Positions 10,500-24,602 of a stretch of DNA of 64,000 nt are shown in pieces (within the stretch, counting starts at the first letter, position 1; every line of letters starts with the position of its first letter). Source of the stretch: Siphonodentalium dalli (taxonomy: Eukaryota; Mollusca; Scaphopoda; Gadilida; Siphonodentaliidae); NCBI GenBank assembly GCA_032622095.1, contig CP136067.1:94852707-94916706 (forward strand), in the 5' to 3' direction. Below the pieces are notes generated by a model that did not search any database, was not told the origin of the DNA, and was given only the letters and a program-made list of their open reading frames with translations. The translations under genes were made by a program, and so were the position numbers.

Positions 10500-12225
10500 T
10501 ATATGATCAGGTTCATGATTAGATAGCGATTACTATTAAATATTAGTAACCGGTGTCACGCGATATTTGGATTGTATTTTAAAAAATGAGTATCCAGATT
10601 TAATGGAAGGGGGATGTTTATATATTAACTAGATAACTGAGATATTAAGAAATTAAATTAAATATATTTTCTTAAAGAGCATTATTTTAAGAGCATTTAT
10701 TTTTTTAATGTGTTTTAGCCGAAGACGTGATTTCTATCGACCTATTTTTCATGGCAGGAAAAACAGGGAATATTACAGGGGGGGGGGGGGGGTTCAGGAA
10801 AAAAATTACGGATACAAGGTGGAAATTTTGTGTTTTTCAGTTTTGGGGACCCACCACCCCGGGAGCATAAGTTTTTTCCACCCAGGTTTGGGACACCCAC
10901 CCGGGACCGTAAGTTTTTTTCCACTCAGGTCTGGAACACCCACCCCCAAAATTGATGAAAATCTCTCATTGTGTCTGCACCGGAACCGAGAGAACGCTGA
11001 TCAAGTACACCCACAAAAAATAAACAAACAAAGCATGCACATGGCTAAAAAATATGTCAACAAAACCAGTGACAAAACCTTTAAAGACATATTATGGACT
11101 TGTTCGTGTTCATGAAACTGGTAAGTTAGTATTCAGGCGCTATGACAACTGGGGGAATGTAGCATTCTACTAACATAGTCGAAAATCTGAAGCAATTCGA
11201 CCGTACGACTCCAAAGAAAGCATCGTCTGAACTGCGCTCAATTGTAAATATTTACTACTCGATTCGGGACGCATCTATCTGCGATAAACTAACGAAAACT
11301 ATTTCGCCATCGAGAGTCACTGCATTTAATTCATATATAAGAATGACGGTGTGTGCATGTTGTCAATTTGGATATAATATTTGTAAAAAATTACTACTTT
11401 GACAAGATTATTCTCCATTTCTATTTGATCACCATGGAGTGTTTCACATCACTTAAAAAACCCAAATAGTTATGGTTATAAAGGTAAAATACCCACTTTA
11501 ACAGGATAGTTATGTCCCTTATTAGCAATAGGTTAAAATATGTGCATGTGTAAAGTAAAAACACCATCAATTTGATTAAATAAACGCAGTTCCAATCCTC
11601 TCCATGTGGGAAATCACTGGTGAGCAATGAGGAGCTCCCCTTAAAATCATTCTAGGGGAGTGGCGAGTAGCTCTCCTACAAAATGTCGAAGCGAGTAGTA
11701 TCCCAGCAGGAGATGCCGAAGGCCTGAGAGGGAGAGTATAGGAGGGGGTAAGGGTGCCTCCCCCTGAAACTTTTGAAAATTAGATGCTCTGAGATTTAAC
11801 CTGGAGCCTTTTAATGCTCCAATCGGTGAACACAAGTTATAATGTGACTTAAGTCACTGTAGTCATGTATCGACATCGACCATGTACTTCGACCACGTGG
11901 TCACTGTATTTATCGTTTTTTCAATATCTTGACTGATATCATTAATATAAATAAATGAGGCCAATGGTTTTTCGTCTTTTTGACAGCTGGCCACATTGCT
12001 AATAGTACACAAGCAAGTAAGTTGGTATATTTGAAATAAAGTTATCTGATATATTACACACATTTGAAGCATGTGTATTCTGAGTTATCGACAGTATTTT
12101 ATTGAACCACATGGTCTCTCTGTTTGTTGTGCAGAAATTGTATTGCCGATGTGAATCGGAATCAGTTCGATTTTTAATTAATTCCTCGATCTATTTTAGT
12201 AAATAGCGCATATAATAAAAAGAAA
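10500..12225. other. repeat-derived, no supportable gene
   Basis: The stretch 11095-11400 is the inverted counterpart of 55885-56215 (shared phrases include AGTAAATATTTACAATTGA, CGATGGCGAAAT and ATTCTTATATA). A poly-G tract at 10779-10794 sits in a block (10755-10815) resembling, inverted, 12680-12735. Open frames across 10708-11115 are low-complexity P/G-rich readings of this repeat and show no domain. Confidence 0.5.
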
Positions 12226-12358
12226 ACCTTCGTGTTTTGAGTGAATACCAGAATGACCTCATTCGTGGTCACAGTGAGATACTGCCACTTGTGATGATTC
12301 CAGTATCTCACTGTGACCACTCATGAGATACTTCCGGTATTCACTCAAAACACGAAGG
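12226..12358. repeat. hairpin-type MITE, ~59-bp arms
   Basis: The arm 12226-12285 (CCTTCGTGTTTTGAGTGAAT ... GTGGTCACAGTGAGATACTG) pairs with 12300-12358 in inverted orientation around a loop of about 14 bp. A few mismatches are present. No coding content. Confidence 0.8.
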
Positions 12359-12359
12359 T

Positions 12360-13846
12360 ATCCCTGTGTATCCTCTATGTATAATAAGTTTAAAAAGCCA
12401 TGATAAACTATGAGAAAAGATGAGAATGGATTTTTTTCATTGCAATTTTTTTCCTCGACCAAAACCGGACCCACCCCATGGTTTCAACTGTTAAAGGGAG
12501 AAATTGTGGACAAAACATTAAAATATAGAGCCCCCCTCACTTGTATAAGGCTATAGCATGCACTACTATGTGAATCTAATTAATTTTGAAGCTGTAATTT
12601 GTCTTAGAAATGAATTTGGAAAAAAATTGCATGACATCAGAAAAAATCTGCATTCCGGGCTCGGGGACACCCACCCACCCGGTCCTTGTATCCTGTAATT
12701 TTTTTTCGACCCCCCCCCCCCCCTGGAATATTAGGCGATTTTTGTTATCACAAACCGCCAAGTCGAATTTTCTGCGATTTGAGACTTTCAAAAGGAAAAT
12801 CCGATGTAGATCTTCTAAATATTGGTATAACAAAACACCCACAATTCTTGAAAAAAATGTACGTCGTATACTGAAAAGCAAAATGTTGATAAGATGGTGA
12901 TCTATTTAGTGATAGGTCAATGTGACCATGCATTGCCATATATCGCTGCTTAGAAAGGTATCACGTTACGCTCAACACTGTAATACTGTGATGGTGGCTT
13001 TATTCGGACCCAGCCCGTGATTGCCTTATATACTCCCATTATGGTCCTTGAAATGACTCGAATTTCTCCAGATTATTCTAATGTTTACCCATGGATGGCC
13101 CCATTCGCCATGACATGGTTATTTAGCGTGAGAATAGAGCAACTATATATGGGCGTCGGCTCCCTATCAGACTGTGCGTATATGGCGTCATTCCTTGTGA
13201 ATGTGTAAAACAGACAACTTCGGTGAATTTGTTCTTAGACGTATCAGAGATTCGATTGCTTCTGAAAAGTTTTGTCAGAACAATGGTTGTGGAACTGATG
13301 GTTGGTTTGTTATGCTCTCAGAGCTGCAGAACTCAACTTCATATAATTCGTAAACACCATAGTTTTTCTATTGACAGCAAGCATAGATACAATCAGCGTT
13401 AATAGAAATCACAACTATATATGCGGACGGAAACTGAGTAACTAGGGGATAAAAATTTGGCAACTATGCGGACACTGAAATGAAATTATGTGCTACATTT
13501 CTATGTTTTGATTTTCCTTGAGTTCTCGAGTAATTATAAACGATAAGTTTACTAGTGAATTATGTCACTTTCAGCTATATATACACACACCTACGTATTA
13601 TCGTATGCGTTAATACGTATGCGTAGAACGTATGCGAATTTACGGACGAAAACGATACGATATTCAGGCAAGTATATATGTCGCTATCGTAATAATTCAG
13701 GTGTTTTTTGTCGATTTGGATATATTATTTGCAAAAAAACAAAAAACTACCTTAGATTGCACGCAGCGAGGAGGAAGATGCATGCCAAATATTACGTCAT
13801 AAATTCGAATTTCTTGATTATTCATATGCCACACTATTTTTCAAAC
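12360..13846. other. intergenic, low-complexity patches
   Basis: A poly-C tract at about 12710-12723 marks the inverted relative of the 10755-10815 block. The open frames between 12576 and 12940 overlap on both strands around this tract and are not credible genes. The rest is AT-rich with no recognised element. Confidence 0.5.
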
Positions 13847-14050
13847 AAGCTGATACCTCATTTGTGTCCAAGTTCACAGTTTGCTATAACATTCGGACCA
13901 AAGTTGTCAGTCGAAGGATTCTACTAGATGTACATGGACTGGTATATTCACGAACCTCCGACTGGCAACTTCGGTCAGAATCGTATAGAAAACTACCGCG
14001 TATTTCGAAAAAAATAAGGTATGAACTTGTTTTAAAAATAAACTGGCATA
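13847..14050. repeat. direct repeat, partner 56562-56765
   Basis: Both copies share, in the same orientation, ACAAGCTGATACCTCATTTG, AAGTTGTCAGTCGAAGGATT, CAGAATCGTATAGAAAACTA and AGGTATGAACTTGTTTTAAA. Differences are a few small indels. Overlapping open frames on both strands in the two copies are by-products of the repeat. Confidence 0.8.
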
Positions 14051-15180
14051 TGCTCTTAATATTATTTTCAATTGACCAAGACACATACCTGCGGCAACTA
14101 TTATTTGATACGACAATCGAATGGGAATAACTCATACTACCAAAATGTTGGTACAGTTGGGCGGATATGTGCAAAATCGTTACTTTTAATGAATAAATTG
14201 TGAAATTTGGCCCAGACATTCCTGGTTGTGCCCTTTGAAAATATTTTCGGTAGGCAACTAGATCGGACCATTTTAGGGTTTTTTGGGGATTTCCATAGCA
14301 ACGAAAACCATTTCAGCCTACTTGTCGCAAAAACATGTATACAGTATCAGAGAATGTGGGTAGATCAGAGGTATTTCCTTCTCAAAATTCCACGCTAGTG
14401 GCAGAAGTATTATCCGACAACTTTTAGGCAACAACGGCACTGATTGGTTGCTATGGCAACAAAATATACACAATCACGTGGCCATTGTGTAGCTGAATGG
14501 TGCGAGGGTATTCAAAGAGATGAACTTCAACTCAATTGGTATTTATAACTAAATCGTGGTTACTCCTACGGGAATGTAGTCATATTAAATATTGTTTGAC
14601 CTTATGCTGCTATAATAACGGAAACCATATAAAATTGGACATTTCTAGAAATAAGTTTTCCACCCATATATTTTTATCAACACACATGCGCTAGATTTAT
14701 GCTGGGTAATGTAACCATCTGACATCAAATAAGTTATGTGATATCTCAAACCTGTCTAATAAGTGTGTAGCTTGACATTTCTCGTAATGGATGGATTCCA
14801 AGATGGTTGCAAAATTACTCAAGATGGCTTCCAAAATGCAACCAATTTGTTTTTAAAATGATTTGTCACATATATCCCGAACATTATTCTCTACTGTTCC
14901 GAAAAAAAGACAGCATAGATTGTAGCTCATCTGGCTATTAACCAAGTTATATAATTGACTGACACTAAATGTTCTATTCTGGTTGTCCCAGTACCTTCTG
15001 GGGATGGCAAATTCATTTTAAAGATGCAGTATGGAATTCTGACAAATCGTCTTTTGTGTTATGGTCAAATTTCTGAACGGAAATGGGAAAAACTTCGAAA
15101 CAGAACTGAGAGGAACCATATTATGTGGCTACTCTTGTCCATTAGCTTCACAATTGATCAAATTAATACATGATGTAAGT
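14051..15180. other. no supportable feature
   Basis: AT-rich non-coding sequence. Short open frames at 14207-14398 and 14955-15173 have no recognisable motif. The phrase ATGGATTCCAAGATGGTTGC with nearby AAGATGGCTTCC resembles decayed interspersed repeats. Confidence 0.4.
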
Positions 15181-15184
15181 CAAA

Positions 15185-16965
15185 ATGGCAGCCAGTGTGT
15201 GACTGCATGTGAATATGTTTAGAGGGAGTTATTGTATGACCATGAACGATGTGAATAGTTATACAAGGAGTGGATATATGGTCATGGGTGGAGTGTCCAT
15301 GAGATGCATATGTATACAAGAAGTGGTTGTATGGTCATGTGTGAAGTGAATAGGAATACAGGGAGTGGCTGCATGATAAATGATGTGGTGTATGGGTATA
15401 GCGAGAGTAGCTACATGGTCATCGGTGTGTTTATGTATATATGAAGTGACTAGATAGCCATGTGTGGGATTTACAGGTGTATCTAGGGTGGCTATTTTAT
15501 GGATGGATGTACATGTATACATGTGTTGGCTGTATGATCATGGGTGGATGTATGGACAAATGGGGAGTGGTTGTATGCTTATGGGTAATGTATATAGGTG
15601 TACATTGAATGAATGTACGGTCATGATTGATAAAGTGTATATGCATACACGGAGTACATGTATAGCTGGGTATTCATTGGCGGGCTTGTGGGTATATATG
15701 AAGTGTCATTGTGGCCATGTGTGTATATGGTATGTATATGCATATCTGCTGTGTCTGTATTGTCATGGATGTGTGTAACAGTATACAGCGAGTCGATGGG
15801 TTGTCATGGGTAATGTGTATATGCAAGTTTGGAGTGTACACATGGCCGTATGCGCCGGATATTGGTATATCTATTTATGAGGTGTAATTGTCTACATGCT
15901 ATGGTAATATTCGGGGTGAATATGTATATGTTGAGTCGCTATATGGGTAATGGGTGGGTAAATAGGTATACAAGTAGTCATTAATTCGGTGTGTGAGTAT
16001 ACAGCGAGTGTCTAAATTGCCATTGGTGATGTGTATATGTAAGTCTGGAGTGTATGGATGACCGTGTGATCAGGGTATTGGTATATATTGAAGGGCTCCA
16101 TGGTCATTGGTGAGGTGCAGATGTATACCCAGATAGACTATATGACCATGAGTGGGATGTATATGAATATATTGAGTGGCTATATGGTAATGGGTGTGGC
16201 CAATAGGTATACCAGGAGTTACTGTATGGCCAATGTTGATATGATATGCGGTGTTTTGGTATATCTATGGTTGTTTGGCCATTGGTGATGTGTTTATGTA
16301 TACATAGAGTGACTATATATGCATGGGTGTGGTTTATATGTATGTTTTGAGTGGATATATGTCCATATGTGTGGGCAATAGGTGTACAGGGAGCAACAAT
16401 ATGGCAAATGGCGGAGTGAATATGTATACAAGGAGTTACTGTATGACTACGAATGTGATGTGTGAGTATACAGCGAGAGTCTGAATTGCCATGAGTGAGA
16501 TGTACGTTCAAGTCTGGCCTGTATGAATGGCCGTGTGCAGATTATGGGGATATATAGTGAGGTGTATATGTATACCTGGAGTGACTATGGTTATGGTTGG
16601 TTGTAGTGTATATGTATATATTGAGTGGCTATATGGCCATGGTGTGGCAAATAAATATACATGGAGTGATTCTATGGCCACTGATGAGGTGAATATGTAT
16701 ACAAGAAGTGACTGTATGATAATCGATGTGGTGAACAAGTACACATGGAGTGACAATATGGTCATGGTTATGTGTAGGGTTATACCTGGTGTGCCTGCAT
16801 GACTGTATAGTCATGTGTGGATGTATGGGTATACAAGGTGTGGCTGTATTGTCATGCGTGAGATGTATGTGTATAAAGCGAGTGGCTACATGGTCAGTTG
16901 TGTGGTGTTCGTGTATATATGAAGTGATTGCATGTTCATGTGTGGGTTGTACAGGTGTACATTTG
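15185..16965. repeat. degenerate minisatellite, monomers of ~45-60 bp
   Basis: The whole stretch is built from variants of a monomer containing GTATACA-GGAGTGGCTATATGG followed by TCATGGGTG-GTGTATATG. Clear starts lie at 15269, 15321, 15362, 16410, 16575, 16620, 16668 and 16745. Monomers vary in length and sequence, so the array is old. The strand bias (G/T on plus) leaves long open frames on both strands, none with a domain. Confidence 0.8.
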
Positions 16966-16969
16966 GGTG

Positions 16970-18430
16970 ACTATCGCTTTCCACAATAACTCATGGACAT
17001 GTTAATCGAATTTGTTATGGATCGGAAGAGACGGGGACCACGTGAAAGGCATATTTCATTGATCCAACGATCACTTAAATGAACAGTAGAAAATAAAGTC
17101 ACAATTATCACCAAGTTCCATACAGCAGAAACTGATTTTCCACTTCCGTCTACCATTTTGGCGACCATCTTGAACGGGGAGTTCCCATTTTACTATGAAA
17201 AGTGGAATTATATCTTAGCTTCACAAAAATATATACATTTGTATACATATGACAAGATTTTCTCACTATAATTTGCATCAAACTGACTTAGTGACCGTAT
17301 GAATAAACGGCGGCCTTGTTGGACGCCATCTGGTCTGGTGTCTACACAACCACTTTTTTTCGTGTTAACATTGATTAAATGTTTAGGGACATCATGCGGA
17401 GGAAAATGAGTCAGGTGAAGTTAAATCCTGGGGTGCCTGGATACCTACATCTCCTGGACTAGTGTATGTATTGGCAGAGTTAATAGGGGAAATCTTGTTC
17501 CCATGGCAACTAGGGCCTAAATGTGGGTATGGGGAAACCTGCTTTGATGATCTATACATATATATATCATATTTCAGAGCTGCGAATGTAATCTTATAGC
17601 AGGAATTCCCATTCTTAACATGTGCACCAAAGCTACTACCTGAACTTCAATTTGTCAACAACCATCCAATCTCGAAACTGCCAATTCGCGCCAACCAATG
17701 TTCATATAAAAGTTCGTTTATTGTGGTCAATCACTAGCTAAATGCGAAAAATCTGTTATATTGTCTTTATGGATTACCGAAGATGATATTATCTTAAATT
17801 GAAACTTATCACATTAAGTTTGTGCTGACAGGTACAAACTAAGTCCAAATTTTAATTTTTTTACTCAGTTTTTGAAGAAAATCCATTAGTTTCCATGGCA
17901 ACAAGCTAAATTTTGGTAATCTGGGCCCAAATTTTACAGTCTTTTATATATATTGGTATTTTCTCTATTGGATAAAGCAATGCCTACATCGATATGGCTG
18001 ATACTATTCACATAGTTGGCCGTCAAATAAACTGCCATATACCGTAAATTATCAAAGGGGCTGGTTGCTATGGCAACTGATTAATCACCCTAACTGACCT
18101 CGGATTTTTGTGCCTACCGATTTTTTAAAACCGAGACATACCAAAGATTAAGTGTGTAAAATATCGTAATTTATTCACAAAGTGTAACGATTGGCCTATT
18201 TCTGGCACATATCCGCTCCACTATTAGCGGTTTTGTGCACTGTAGTAAGTCCATATTATGGCTTTAAATGAGCATTTAGATTTGATTTTCAACGATATTT
18301 TGACATCAAGTTGTATTCGTACAGTATGAAAGCAAGTTGAGACTCGCACGGGGCGTCACAAGACGCGATTTCAACCAACCAACATTCAAGTTCCACAGCG
18401 CGAATGCAATTAAGAGTGTACACATAGTAA
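16970..18430. other. no supportable feature
   Basis: AT-rich non-coding sequence with repeated short phrases (for example TTGCTATGGCAAC near 18068, CCATGGCAACAAG near 17894). No ORF or structure here is convincing. Confidence 0.4.
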
Positions 18431-18539
18431 AAAGTCAAATGTTTTTAAATGCATGTACAGGAATTTCTTCATGTGCTCCGGGCCTGCACATGACTTTCCG
18501 ACTATATCCATTAACGTCTATGTATACAAACACGCTACT

Positions 18540-18985
18540 TCCGATTCGACAACCCGATCCTACGTGTAGATATGGCAAGAAACTTGGCCAACAGAAAATA
18601 GATAGGCATTTTTCTCTCTGTAATAAGTCCTGTGACAGACCGTGACAGTAGAATTTTCGCGTACTGAGATTCCATTTCAGAAACATGTGATTTCTAAACT
18701 TCATATTCAAAAACATTAAGTAGATTTACTGAGAGAACAGGGACCAAACTGATTATACTGGGACCGGAGCGAGACAGAAAAAACAACAACAAGTAGACAT
18801 TATCAGACAACAGTGAACAAACTGAGTGTGTTGGGGCAGGAGCAAGACAAACTATATACTTTATTTTGTTCTGTCTCGCCTGTCTCGGCTTGTCCCAGGA
18901 ATTATTACTGAGACAAAAATGCCTACCTATTTTCTGTTGGCCACGTGTCTTGCCATATATGCCTACGTGGGTCACTTTTTCCTCA
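18540..18985. repeat. inverted repeat around 18.6-18.9 kb
   Basis: The arm 18550-18640 (ATATGGCAAGAAACTTGGCC, ACAGAAAATAGATAGGCATT) pairs with 18880-18980 read on the other strand (TATGGCAAGACACGTGGCC, ACAGAAAATAGGTAGGCATT). The central 240 bp include GACAGAAAAAACAACAACAA. It resembles an old palindromic element. Confidence 0.65.
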
Positions 18986-19784
18986 AGGATGGAGATGTTC
19001 TATCTCGACACCGGAATTCCATTCCTCGATACACCGATTTATCAGCAATACGAACAAAGTTTACCGAACTTCCTTGATTGAAAATGTAGATATATAGGGG
19101 ATGTGAAGTTAGGAAAGTCCAACAGTGCGAAGGGTTGAGAAAAATCCTATACACTAGGAGGGATGACTTGTTTATTTGGAACTGGTTCAAGGGAGTTATA
19201 AATTGAGCACCCCGCACCAAAAGAAGGACAATCTAGCCACGTTCCTGGCACAGGATATGCGAGCCGATTTGTTGGGTTATGTGCCAAGAATGCGGACGAT
19301 TAGATGTCCCTTTGTAAATCGGTACACGTGCATAGACTGTGGACGGGTTTCCAATTTCAAGGCGTCTATTAACAAATTCTCTGAAATGATATAACGACAT
19401 ATCTGTCATGCATTGTATCACATATTCTATCAGTGTCGTTTTACTTTTTGAGTCCGTCTCGCACTTTTACTACGAAAGACTTCCTTGTCTGAATTGGTAC
19501 ACATATACCTTGGATATTTACCCCACCAGTCATAGATAACAAACAGTGTGTCTTTTGGGTGACGGATGTGGTGAATTTCCAATGTAATTGTGATCACACG
19601 CCACAATCATTTTGACGATACAGCTACAAATTTCACGATTCAGTAGCTTGACAACGGTGCAGCGGCATTTTAACGATTCGGCGACTGTGTTATACATAAT
19701 ATTTTGTGACAAACTTAGACGAGAAATTCCATCGCTGTAGCTCAATTTGACACGACCAGATTAGCCTTCCTACAATATCCTAAA

Positions 19785-20135
19785 ACAATAAAGCTTCTCG
19801 AATCATCAGCATAGTCAACAGAACTTTCACGAACTTGGACATCGACACTTTCTTATCGCTCTACATAAGCATGGTCAGACCTATCATCGAATACTGTAAC
19901 TATGCATGGTGCCCACATCACAAATATCAAAGCATTGTGTTAGAAAAGCAACGAAACTAGTTCGTCAAATCAAGACTATATGCTACCGATACCGAATGGT
20001 AAGACTCAATCTGATGTCTTTAAAATATCGAATATTTAGAGGAGATCTAATCGAAGTATATAAACTGTTGAATGGTCATTACAATATCAATACATGTGGA
20101 CTCTCTGCCAGACTTCGCTGTTGAGGCTCCAACAC
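19785..20135 (+). pseudogene. CR1/L2-like LINE reverse transcriptase fragment
   Basis: Reading forward from 19790, the peptides LSLYISMVRPIIEYCNYAWC and, after a frameshift near 19950, RLNLMSLKYR and FRGDLIEVYKLLNGHYNI appear. These are the familiar segments of CR1/L2-type reverse transcriptases that follow the YADD core (LVRP-LEY, then LxLxSLxYRRxRGDxIExYKIL). The fragment is frameshifted, has stops, and lacks the catalytic palm domain and endonuclease. It is a dead 5'-truncated copy, with no visible relation to LINE-A at 28288 beyond belonging to the same broad group. Confidence 0.7.
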
Positions 20136-22320
20136 TCGATCAATTCAAAATATACATAGACTCATTCTTCTATTATATAAAATACGAGTTCGACGACAAG
20201 TAATATGTTCAAGTGACTCACAAGTAAATATCGAATTACGATACATATATTTGTAAACAAGCATTGCAAATAATGTTATTGGGACGAAAAGTCGCAAGAC
20301 TTGTTCCGTATTATGATGATGATGATGATAATGATTATGATATGATTGATAGAACAAACCACCGCAAATAGAACTCCGCAAATAGGGACCTACTGCGAAT
20401 TGTCACAACCGGAAAAAAAACCATTATCTATAAATAAAATGCCCAGCGAACCATAGCTTTCTAGAATATCTAGGACAGTATACACCCGAGGGCGTGAATA
20501 AAATGGCTTTTTACTTCAGTAACAATGTCGACTGTTTGGCAACGCCCCGGTTCAACCATGACAAAGACGATTATGCGACTCGTTGTTTTATTTGTAAGAC
20601 GTGTCTGACACTGATCTGACAGCTTAGTTCTGCATGTAAAGCCCATGCTACATCAATAATTTTAGGCATCGTTCCCTCGTAATGAGAATATCATGTATTC
20701 AATACTGTGCAGAGACTGCATGATCCACACCAGGTCCTGTGATGCCATAGAGACCAAGTTAATTGCCCAGCATGCATACCTGAACATCATCCCTCATAGT
20801 GAACGCATTGGTTTTGTAATTTTTGGAAAGTTGACTTGTCATTCGAAAATGTCGCCACTCGCCATAGCATAAGTTATAAGCTATTTTAGTCATATTCTGA
20901 TTAGCTGGTATGCCCTACATATAAAGATATCCTCGAAAAAACATTGACTGTCGAGTTACTCTTATAAAGGTGTTTATATGAAAGTATTAGCGAAAATTCT
21001 TCGAAAGAGTGGGTGGGCGTGGGTGTTTGAAACTGAAAATAATGAGCAACAATTAAGTCGTGCACAATCATGCATACATGTACATCGATATTCCGACTAA
21101 AACTATTATATGGGAGGCAATCGTGTGCATGCCTCTCAGTTTCAAGGGATGTGTGACCAAACATCTTTCCATTTAATTTTTGTTATTTAGAAACGTCATA
21201 TGGAATTTCACCTATATGGTATACGATTCGACACACGCTTTATTTTCCTCACCTGGCTCTAAATAAAGAGTCTTAATCTCGTATTCGTAAGCTCTCGAGG
21301 TATGATTGACGTGCCATGATACTGCCATATCAGTACCATGCATATAACACAAACTAACAACGTGTGTCTCATATGTAAATATCTAGCGAGCATGACTTTC
21401 ATTGGAAAACGACTTCTCATGAACACAAGTGAATGACATTTAAAATGCTTGTCGCATAATCGGCTTTGTCACAGTCTCATACTCGATGTTGTCAATTGAA
21501 TGCGACTGTAGCCCGCGAAAGTATGGTTATCAAGTGATCAATCACACAACTGAGGTGAACATTAGTTGTGAAAAATCACCCATGGCCTCATGGTTATGTT
21601 AATATTTGGTTTCCACTAAAATATAATGGGACATTATAAAGACGAATTGCACACAGTGTTGTGTGTAAAACCAGAACAACCGGCATATTTATGTCAAGGA
21701 TTATGTATTGTTGTGCTAACCTTCCAGTGCTGATCTCTTTACAGATTACCGTATGGAAGATCGCCGTACCTAATATAAATATAATATATGGTACATATCT
21801 ATCATATTTCGAGAAATATTCATTTCTTTATATGTTATCTGGTTTCTTCGACATCAGTTTGGTCGCTGAATCGTTAAAATGCCGTTGCACCGTTGTTGTC
21901 AAGACACAGAGCGTGAAATTGGTCGCTGAATAGTCAAAACGATTGTGCCATGTGTGTGATATAGCATGTTGATGTGGCGATAAAACAAAACAATGGATGC
22001 TTTGGTATCTCAATTGGGCGAAGTAATCTGTTAAAGTCTGATGAGAGAAATGATTGATATCTTGGTATAATGCGATTAACGTTAATCTCCGATATGTTTG
22101 GCTACGACAACCATGCTGGTCATAATATAATATGTTGTGTCAAACTGTTCAGCATATTCACAGGTCTTGCTGATTCTTCTGGGCGTTGCATATACGAAAA
22201 TTGAAAATTTCCCTCTAGCTTTATAAAATGCCAGCCGGCCATTGGATCAGTTGAAACGAAAGGCACGATCATTTTTAGCCCAACATTATTTTGTAATGTT
22301 TGAGCTATTGACATGAGTTG
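20136..22320. other. repeat remnants, no supportable gene
   Basis: A GAT microsatellite lies at about 20309-20345. The inverted partner of 8-167 lies at 20520-20665. The 21855-21975 block is a relative of 540-650 and of 19600-19745. The open frames have no recognisable motif. Confidence 0.5.
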
Positions 22321-22324
22321 GCGT

Positions 22325-22800
22325 CCGTCGTCCGTCCGTCCGCCGGGACGTGCGTCCGTCAACAATTTTTGTTAGCACACCCTACATGTCACATCTCTAT
22401 TCCGATTGTCACCAAGCTTCATATCGATCTTCGGGGTGACCTCTAGATGGGAGCCATCGATTTTTTCTGAAATTCGTTAAAAAAAACATGGCCGTCAGCA
22501 GCCATCTTGGATTTCAAAATCTATCGGCACACCCTGCAGGCCGCACTTATTCGAGATTTGTTTTGAAAATTTACAGGCATGTTTAGGATCACTTCTAGAT
22601 GTGATATGGCTATCGAATTTGAACAATTTTCGATGAAAAACAAGGCCGCCGGCAGCCATTTTGGATTTTACTCGGTGCATGACCCTACATCCGTTGATAC
22701 ACCATACAGACCACTGTTGACCACATCCCTCATCCGGTCGTTACCAAACTTCATACGGATCTTCGGGGTGATCTCTAGATGGAAGTTATCAATTTTTCCC
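22325..22800. repeat. decayed tandem repeat of ~190 bp (TCTTCGGGGTGA family)
   Basis: CTTCATA-(C/G)GATCTTCGGGGTGA-CTCTAGATGG occurs near 22415-22448 and 22750-22783. Related phrases (AGGATCACTTCTAGATG, GGCCG-C-GCAGCCAT-TTGGATTT) lie between. A GTCC microsatellite (22325-22350) precedes it. This looks like an interspersed repeat made of diverged tandem units. Confidence 0.6.
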
Positions 22801-23089
22801 CCGAATTTTGTTGAAAATGATGACAATGCTATTCCTTTACTGCAACTTTTGACGTTCCGTCTTTATCATTCTAATGACTGTTCAGCACAAAATTAACGCC
22901 ACCCCAAGTTGAGCTACAGTGTCATTGACACTTTCATTTGAGGTCGATATTACTCGATCAGTCAGGTGATTTAACAGGAATTCGCCTACGCTATTACATT
23001 ATCGAGGCTTATATTATTCAACACATTATCACACTCCCCGCTCAAATAGCTGCATTTGTAATTGTATAGTATACGTCCTAGTTTATCAG

Positions 23090-23850
23090 TGGTGTCTCAC
23101 CCGACTCTATACACTCCAAGAAAACAGCTCCAAATTTGGTTCCCATGAGAACCAAACACCAACATAGAACCAGACACTTTGATACCGCACTGCTTTGTTG
23201 CATCTGGAACCAATTTTCTAAGTTTGGTTCTTCAAAGAACCCGCAGAATTCAAGGTTTGTGAGAAATCGGCCTGGCGTAAATGTCCTAGTCAAGACTGTA
23301 TCAATAGGTCCAGGCGTTTTGGGTTAAGGTGATATGGGGATAACTAACTCAAGCGGGATTGAAATACCAATGCACACAATCATGCGCATACACTGTTTCG
23401 AGTCATATGTATAGACTTTGATCATTTGATGCTGGCGGGGGTAACTCTATTGTTGATATCACAAATAAGGTGGGAAGTATGTAACAATAACTTTATTGAT
23501 ATAATTCGATATCTCCTTCAGACAACAGAACATCTTCCGATCTTCGGGGTGTATTTACTAAATAATATAATAGAACATTCAGAAACAAAGACACATCAAA
23601 CGTGCTTATAACCTACAGATAGTGTCACGGGCCATTGTTTCTACAAACACTCATCGTTGTATCCTAGTAGGCATTTATTGAACTATTTGGTTCCATGTTC
23701 TGGTTCTATTCATGGAACCAGATAGAGAACCAAAGCAGGTCACATTATTTTGATTCTTCGTGAAGAACCAACACATGTATGTTTGGTTCTTCGTTTGGTT
23801 CCCCTACTGATACAAACATGGGAACCAATTTTCTCTGTGTGTATAGCTAA
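23090..23850. mobile_element. small element with inverted termini (GGTTC-rich)
   Basis: The left end near 23098 (CTATACACTCCAAGAAAA) is mirrored at the right end near 23848 (TTTTCTCTGTGTGTATAG). TTTGGTTCCCATG-GAACCAA also appears at 23130-23155 and, inverted, at 23790-23830. The interior has repeated GGTTCTTC/GAAGAACC words. No transposase is visible. It is a non-autonomous element of about 0.75 kb; the superfamily was not determined. Confidence 0.5.
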
Positions 23851-24602
23851 ACAATCGCATATGTTTAATGTGAACTACCGCATTCAGTCGGCGGTGAAAT
23901 CCTGACAAATAAGTGCACATGTAGACACGAGTAGTTCTACTCATCTACTGCGTTTGACAACACGACATCTCCCCGTAAGCACCATTTTATTGCACCAAAC
24001 AGTTCTCATTTCTAATTACGCATTCGAATACAGCCCCCATGCGCTACCTCTGTGGTGGACATTGGACACCGTGCCATATGAGGTGGAACGTCACTTTTTA
24101 TTACGCGCACCGCGCGTATACTAATGTACAAATTCTTGTTTCGCCTGGGCGCTGCCATAGCGATGGGTGTTCTATTTATAGAATGTTAATTATTGGGACA
24201 CATTAAAAGTTGTAGTGCGACCCCCTCGCCCGGTAAACTTAGTTGAGAATTTCAATTTCGTTTATTGGCGTTTGCATTATGTCAATAATGTTGATTTTTG
24301 GTTTGTGATAAGCCATGCCAATTGCAAATAACAGAAATGAAAAAGATAATTACAATCATGGGTATATAATATATGATCTTGAGCGCGTTACCATTTCTGA
24401 CTATGGTTTTCTTGTAATTGTATGTTGAACATAAAGTTTTAATGCTTTTACATTATCGCCCCGTTTATTGTGCTTGGCAATTCACGCAAGGCAGTATACA
24501 CACAGGTGTCAAATGACAACAATCCGCCAAGATAGACGCACAATGGACAGAAGCATTGGATTGCATCCACAATAGTGAAGCGGACGGAACCGATTTCAGA
24601 AA

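Noticed and set aside
12576-12940. Four overlapping ORFs on both strands around a poly-C tract
   Set aside because: They shadow one another over a repeat with a homopolymer and have no domain.
13864-14219. Overlapping ORFs on both strands, partly repeated at 56555-56842
   Set aside because: They coincide with the 13847/56562 dispersed repeat and indels between copies break the frames.
15259-16989. Many ORFs on both strands with Y/C/M/V or H/T/I-rich composition
   Set aside because: They all lie in the degenerate minisatellite; composition follows the repeat bias.
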